In this document: positions 54,080-55,341 of the stretch, in pieces
How positions within the stretch are numbered: position 1 is the stretch's first letter
Layout of the letters: each line of letters starts with the position of its first letter
Assembly (NCBI RefSeq): GCF_000422665.1
Contig: NZ_AUGM01000001.1
Location: 1-55,341 of the forward strand
From: Ferrimonas senticii DSM 18821
Lineage (GTDB): Bacteria; Pseudomonadota; Gammaproteobacteria; Enterobacterales; Shewanellaceae
Reading direction: 5' to 3'
DNA: 55,341 nucleotides
Made by a program: the position numbers and the translations under genes
Notes under the pieces: generated by a model
What the model saw: the letters and a program-made list of their open reading frames with translations, nothing else
Database searches by the model: none
Told to the model about the DNA's origin: nothing

Positions 54080-55132
54080 TTAGCTCCGGTGGCCATAGGT
54101 GGTAGGGCGGCTGTAGTAATCGATCAGCGGCACTGACAGGTTGGCCAACATCACCGCAAAGGCGAACGCGTCTGGGTAGCCGCCAAGGGTACGGATCAGG
54201 TACACCAGCAGACCAATCAAGGCGCCAAAGATCAGTCGGCCTTTGTTGGAGGTCGCGGCGGATACCGGATCGGTCGCGATAAAGAACGCGCCGAACATGG
54301 TGGCGCCAGAGAGCAGATGGAATATCACGCCGCCGCTGCCATCAGGATCGATCAGCAGATCGATAAAACTCAGCAGTGCCAGGGTAGCGATGATTGCCAC
54401 TGGGATATGCCAGCGGATCACTTTCAATGCTAAGAGCAGCAGGCCACCGGCAAGGAACGCCAGGTTCAACCACAACCAGCCTTGGTTAGCCAAGCCTTGG
54501 AAAATCGGCTTGTTCATCGCTTCGGTGGCGGTAAAGCCCAAGGTCAGATCCACTTTCAAGGTATCCAGTGGGGTTGCCATGGTGCTGCCATCAATGCCCA
54601 GACGCAGCGCTTCGATGCTGCTGCCGATGTTCGACAAACCGAACAAGATTGCATTGATGGTGTCGCCAAGACCCAAGGTTTGCGCTGCCAATGGCGCCGG
54701 TGGTAACCACTGAGTCATCGCCGCTGGGAATGAGATCAGCAGGGTAACGTACGCGGCCATCGCCGGGTTAAACAGGTTTTGGCCCATGCCGCCGTACACC
54801 TGTTTGACGATGCCAATGGCAAAAATACTGCCGAGCACCGCGATGTACCAAGGGGCGAGCGGAGGCAAACAGATGCCCAACAGCACACCGGTAACCAGTG
54901 CGCTGTTGTCGCTTAGGGTGGACTTTACGTCGCGGCCACGCAGCTTGATGCACACTGCTTCGACGGCGGCGCAGGTCAACATCGCTAGGGCGATCTGCAC
55001 TAGGTTACCCCAGCCAAAGAAGTACCACTGCACCAACACCCCAGGGATGGTGGCCAGCATCACCAACATCATCAGTCGGTGGGTTGGGGTACGCACCTGC
55101 AGGTGCGGTGATGAGGCGATCTTAAATGCCAT
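54080..55132 (-). CDS. rsxD: Rnf/Rsx electron transport complex subunit D
   Basis: A 350-residue membrane subunit with nine or ten helices. The covalent FMN site is the Thr in LSGATMFGAFFIATDPVSA. GQNLFNPAMAAYVTLLISFP and the N-terminal SPHLQVRTPTHRLM are family signatures. Its start codon overlaps the rsxC stop (TGATG). Confidence 0.96.
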   Translation of the reverse strand: MAFKIASSPHLQVRTPTHRLMMLVMLATIPGVLVQWYFFGWGNLVQIALAMLTCAAVEAVCIKLRGRDVKSTLSDNSALVTGVLLGICLPPLAPWYIAVLGSIFAIGIVKQVYGGMGQNLFNPAMAAYVTLLISFPAAMTQWLPPAPLAAQTLGLGDTINAILFGLSNIGSSIEALRLGIDGSTMATPLDTLKVDLTLGFTATEAMNKPIFQGLANQGWLWLNLAFLAGGLLLLALKVIRWHIPVAIIATLALLSFIDLLIDPDGSGGVIFHLLSGATMFGAFFIATDPVSAATSNKGRLIFGALIGLLVYLIRTLGGYPDAFAFAVMLANLSVPLIDYYSRPTTYGHRS

Positions 55133-55341
55133 CAGTTGTTCTCTTTATCGTTATTCTGCATTGCCGCCTCGGCCGCTTTTTTGGCCTTGGCTTTGGCAAT
55201 CGCAGCAGCGACTGCCGCTTTGCGTTTGTCTTCTGCCGATGGGGCAGGGGCTGCCTCTGCTACCGCCGGTTCGGCTGTTGGCTGCTCGGCTTGCTGTTCA
55301 GCCAGTTTCTTAGCTTTGGCTTTAGCAATGGCGGCAGCAAC
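55132..55341 (-). CDS. rsxC: Rnf/Rsx electron transport complex subunit C, C-terminal end (cut by window)
   Basis: The last 69 residues of RsxC, open to the window edge. The tail is rich in Ala, Lys, Glu and Gln and contains two near-identical copies of AAAIAKAKAKK separated by about 34 residues. That is typical of the repetitive C-terminal extension of RsxC in enteric and Shewanella-like bacteria. The stop TGA (55132-55134) overlaps the rsxD start. The [4Fe-4S] and NADH-binding domains lie outside the window. Confidence 0.88.
   Translation of the reverse strand, partial: VAAAIAKAKAKKLAEQQAEQPTAEPAVAEAAPAPSAEDKRKAAVAAAIAKAKAKKAAEAAMQNNDKENN

Noticed and set aside
54786-55313. 175-residue plus-strand frame near the window end
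   Set aside because: Antisense to rsxD and rsxC, whose families are certain; it is a shadow frame.

Overview
This 55.3 kb window is chromosomal DNA of a facultatively anaerobic marine-type gammaproteobacterium. The best guess is the Shewanella/Ferrimonas side of Alteromonadales. That rests on gene content (a Hya-type hydrogenase cluster, dapB-carA-carB, rsxCDGE-nth, long PstC/PstA permeases) and on fairly GC-rich coding sequence. No tRNA or rRNA gene was seen, and the species is not proven.

Layout. (1) 1-1.9 kb is mobile debris: the end of an IS481-like insertion sequence abutting the tail of a methyltransferase gene, then a Y1/REP-associated (RAYT-like) transposase bracketed by inverted GACACCCA motifs. 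(2) 2.1-15.9 kb is a complete uptake [NiFe]-hydrogenase locus. An FNR-type site precedes a small His-containing membrane protein, hyaA-hyaB-hyaC-hyaD, a HypF-like maturation paralog, hypC, hypF, a degenerate large-subunit paralog (HupK/HoxV type), hypA and hypB. A convergent operon holds a second hypC plus hypD and hypE. (3) 16.1-31.8 kb holds an acyl-CoA synthetase, a Fur-boxed MerC protein, ppx-ppk divergent from a Pho-boxed pstC-pstA-pstB-phoU operon, a LysR regulator divergent from a secreted alkyl sulfatase, and two small genes. (4) 31.9-37.4 kb holds a eukaryotic-type glutathione synthetase, a RegBA/PrrBA-type redox two-component pair, and a divergent copper-type TonB receptor with a RegA-like palindrome between them. 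(5) 37.6-44.0 kb is housekeeping: fklB, dapB (its promoter overlaps a MITE-like inverted repeat), carA and carB.

(6) 44.2-49.2 kb is visibly AT-richer and is read here as a decayed chromosomal integron. A roughly 44-residue stub matching the N-terminus of an IntI integrase lies on the minus strand. It faces an array of four cassettes with recognisable attC sites: a lipoprotein; an S66/MccF-like peptidase plus a DUF2306-like membrane protein; a GNAT acetyltransferase; and an unknown protein. For three cassettes the first bases are the reverse complement of the start of their own attC, which is what integron cassettes should show. (7) 49.3-55.3 kb on the minus strand holds a DUF4377 lipoprotein, a yjfL-yjfM-yjfC-like operon ending in a glutathionylspermidine-synthase-family enzyme, nth, and rsxE-rsxG-rsxD with the 3' end of rsxC.

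How the genes work together. The hydrogenase and its maturation set would feed electrons from H2 through the cytochrome b HyaC to the quinone pool under low oxygen, consistent with the FNR site. The Reg-type kinase would sense quinone redox state. Pst/PhoU and Ppk/Ppx link phosphate uptake to polyphosphate. The most unusual points are the integron remnant, the two degenerate paralogs of hydrogenase-assembly enzymes, the RegA-like operator beside its own regulator genes, and the MITE carrying the dapB -10 element.
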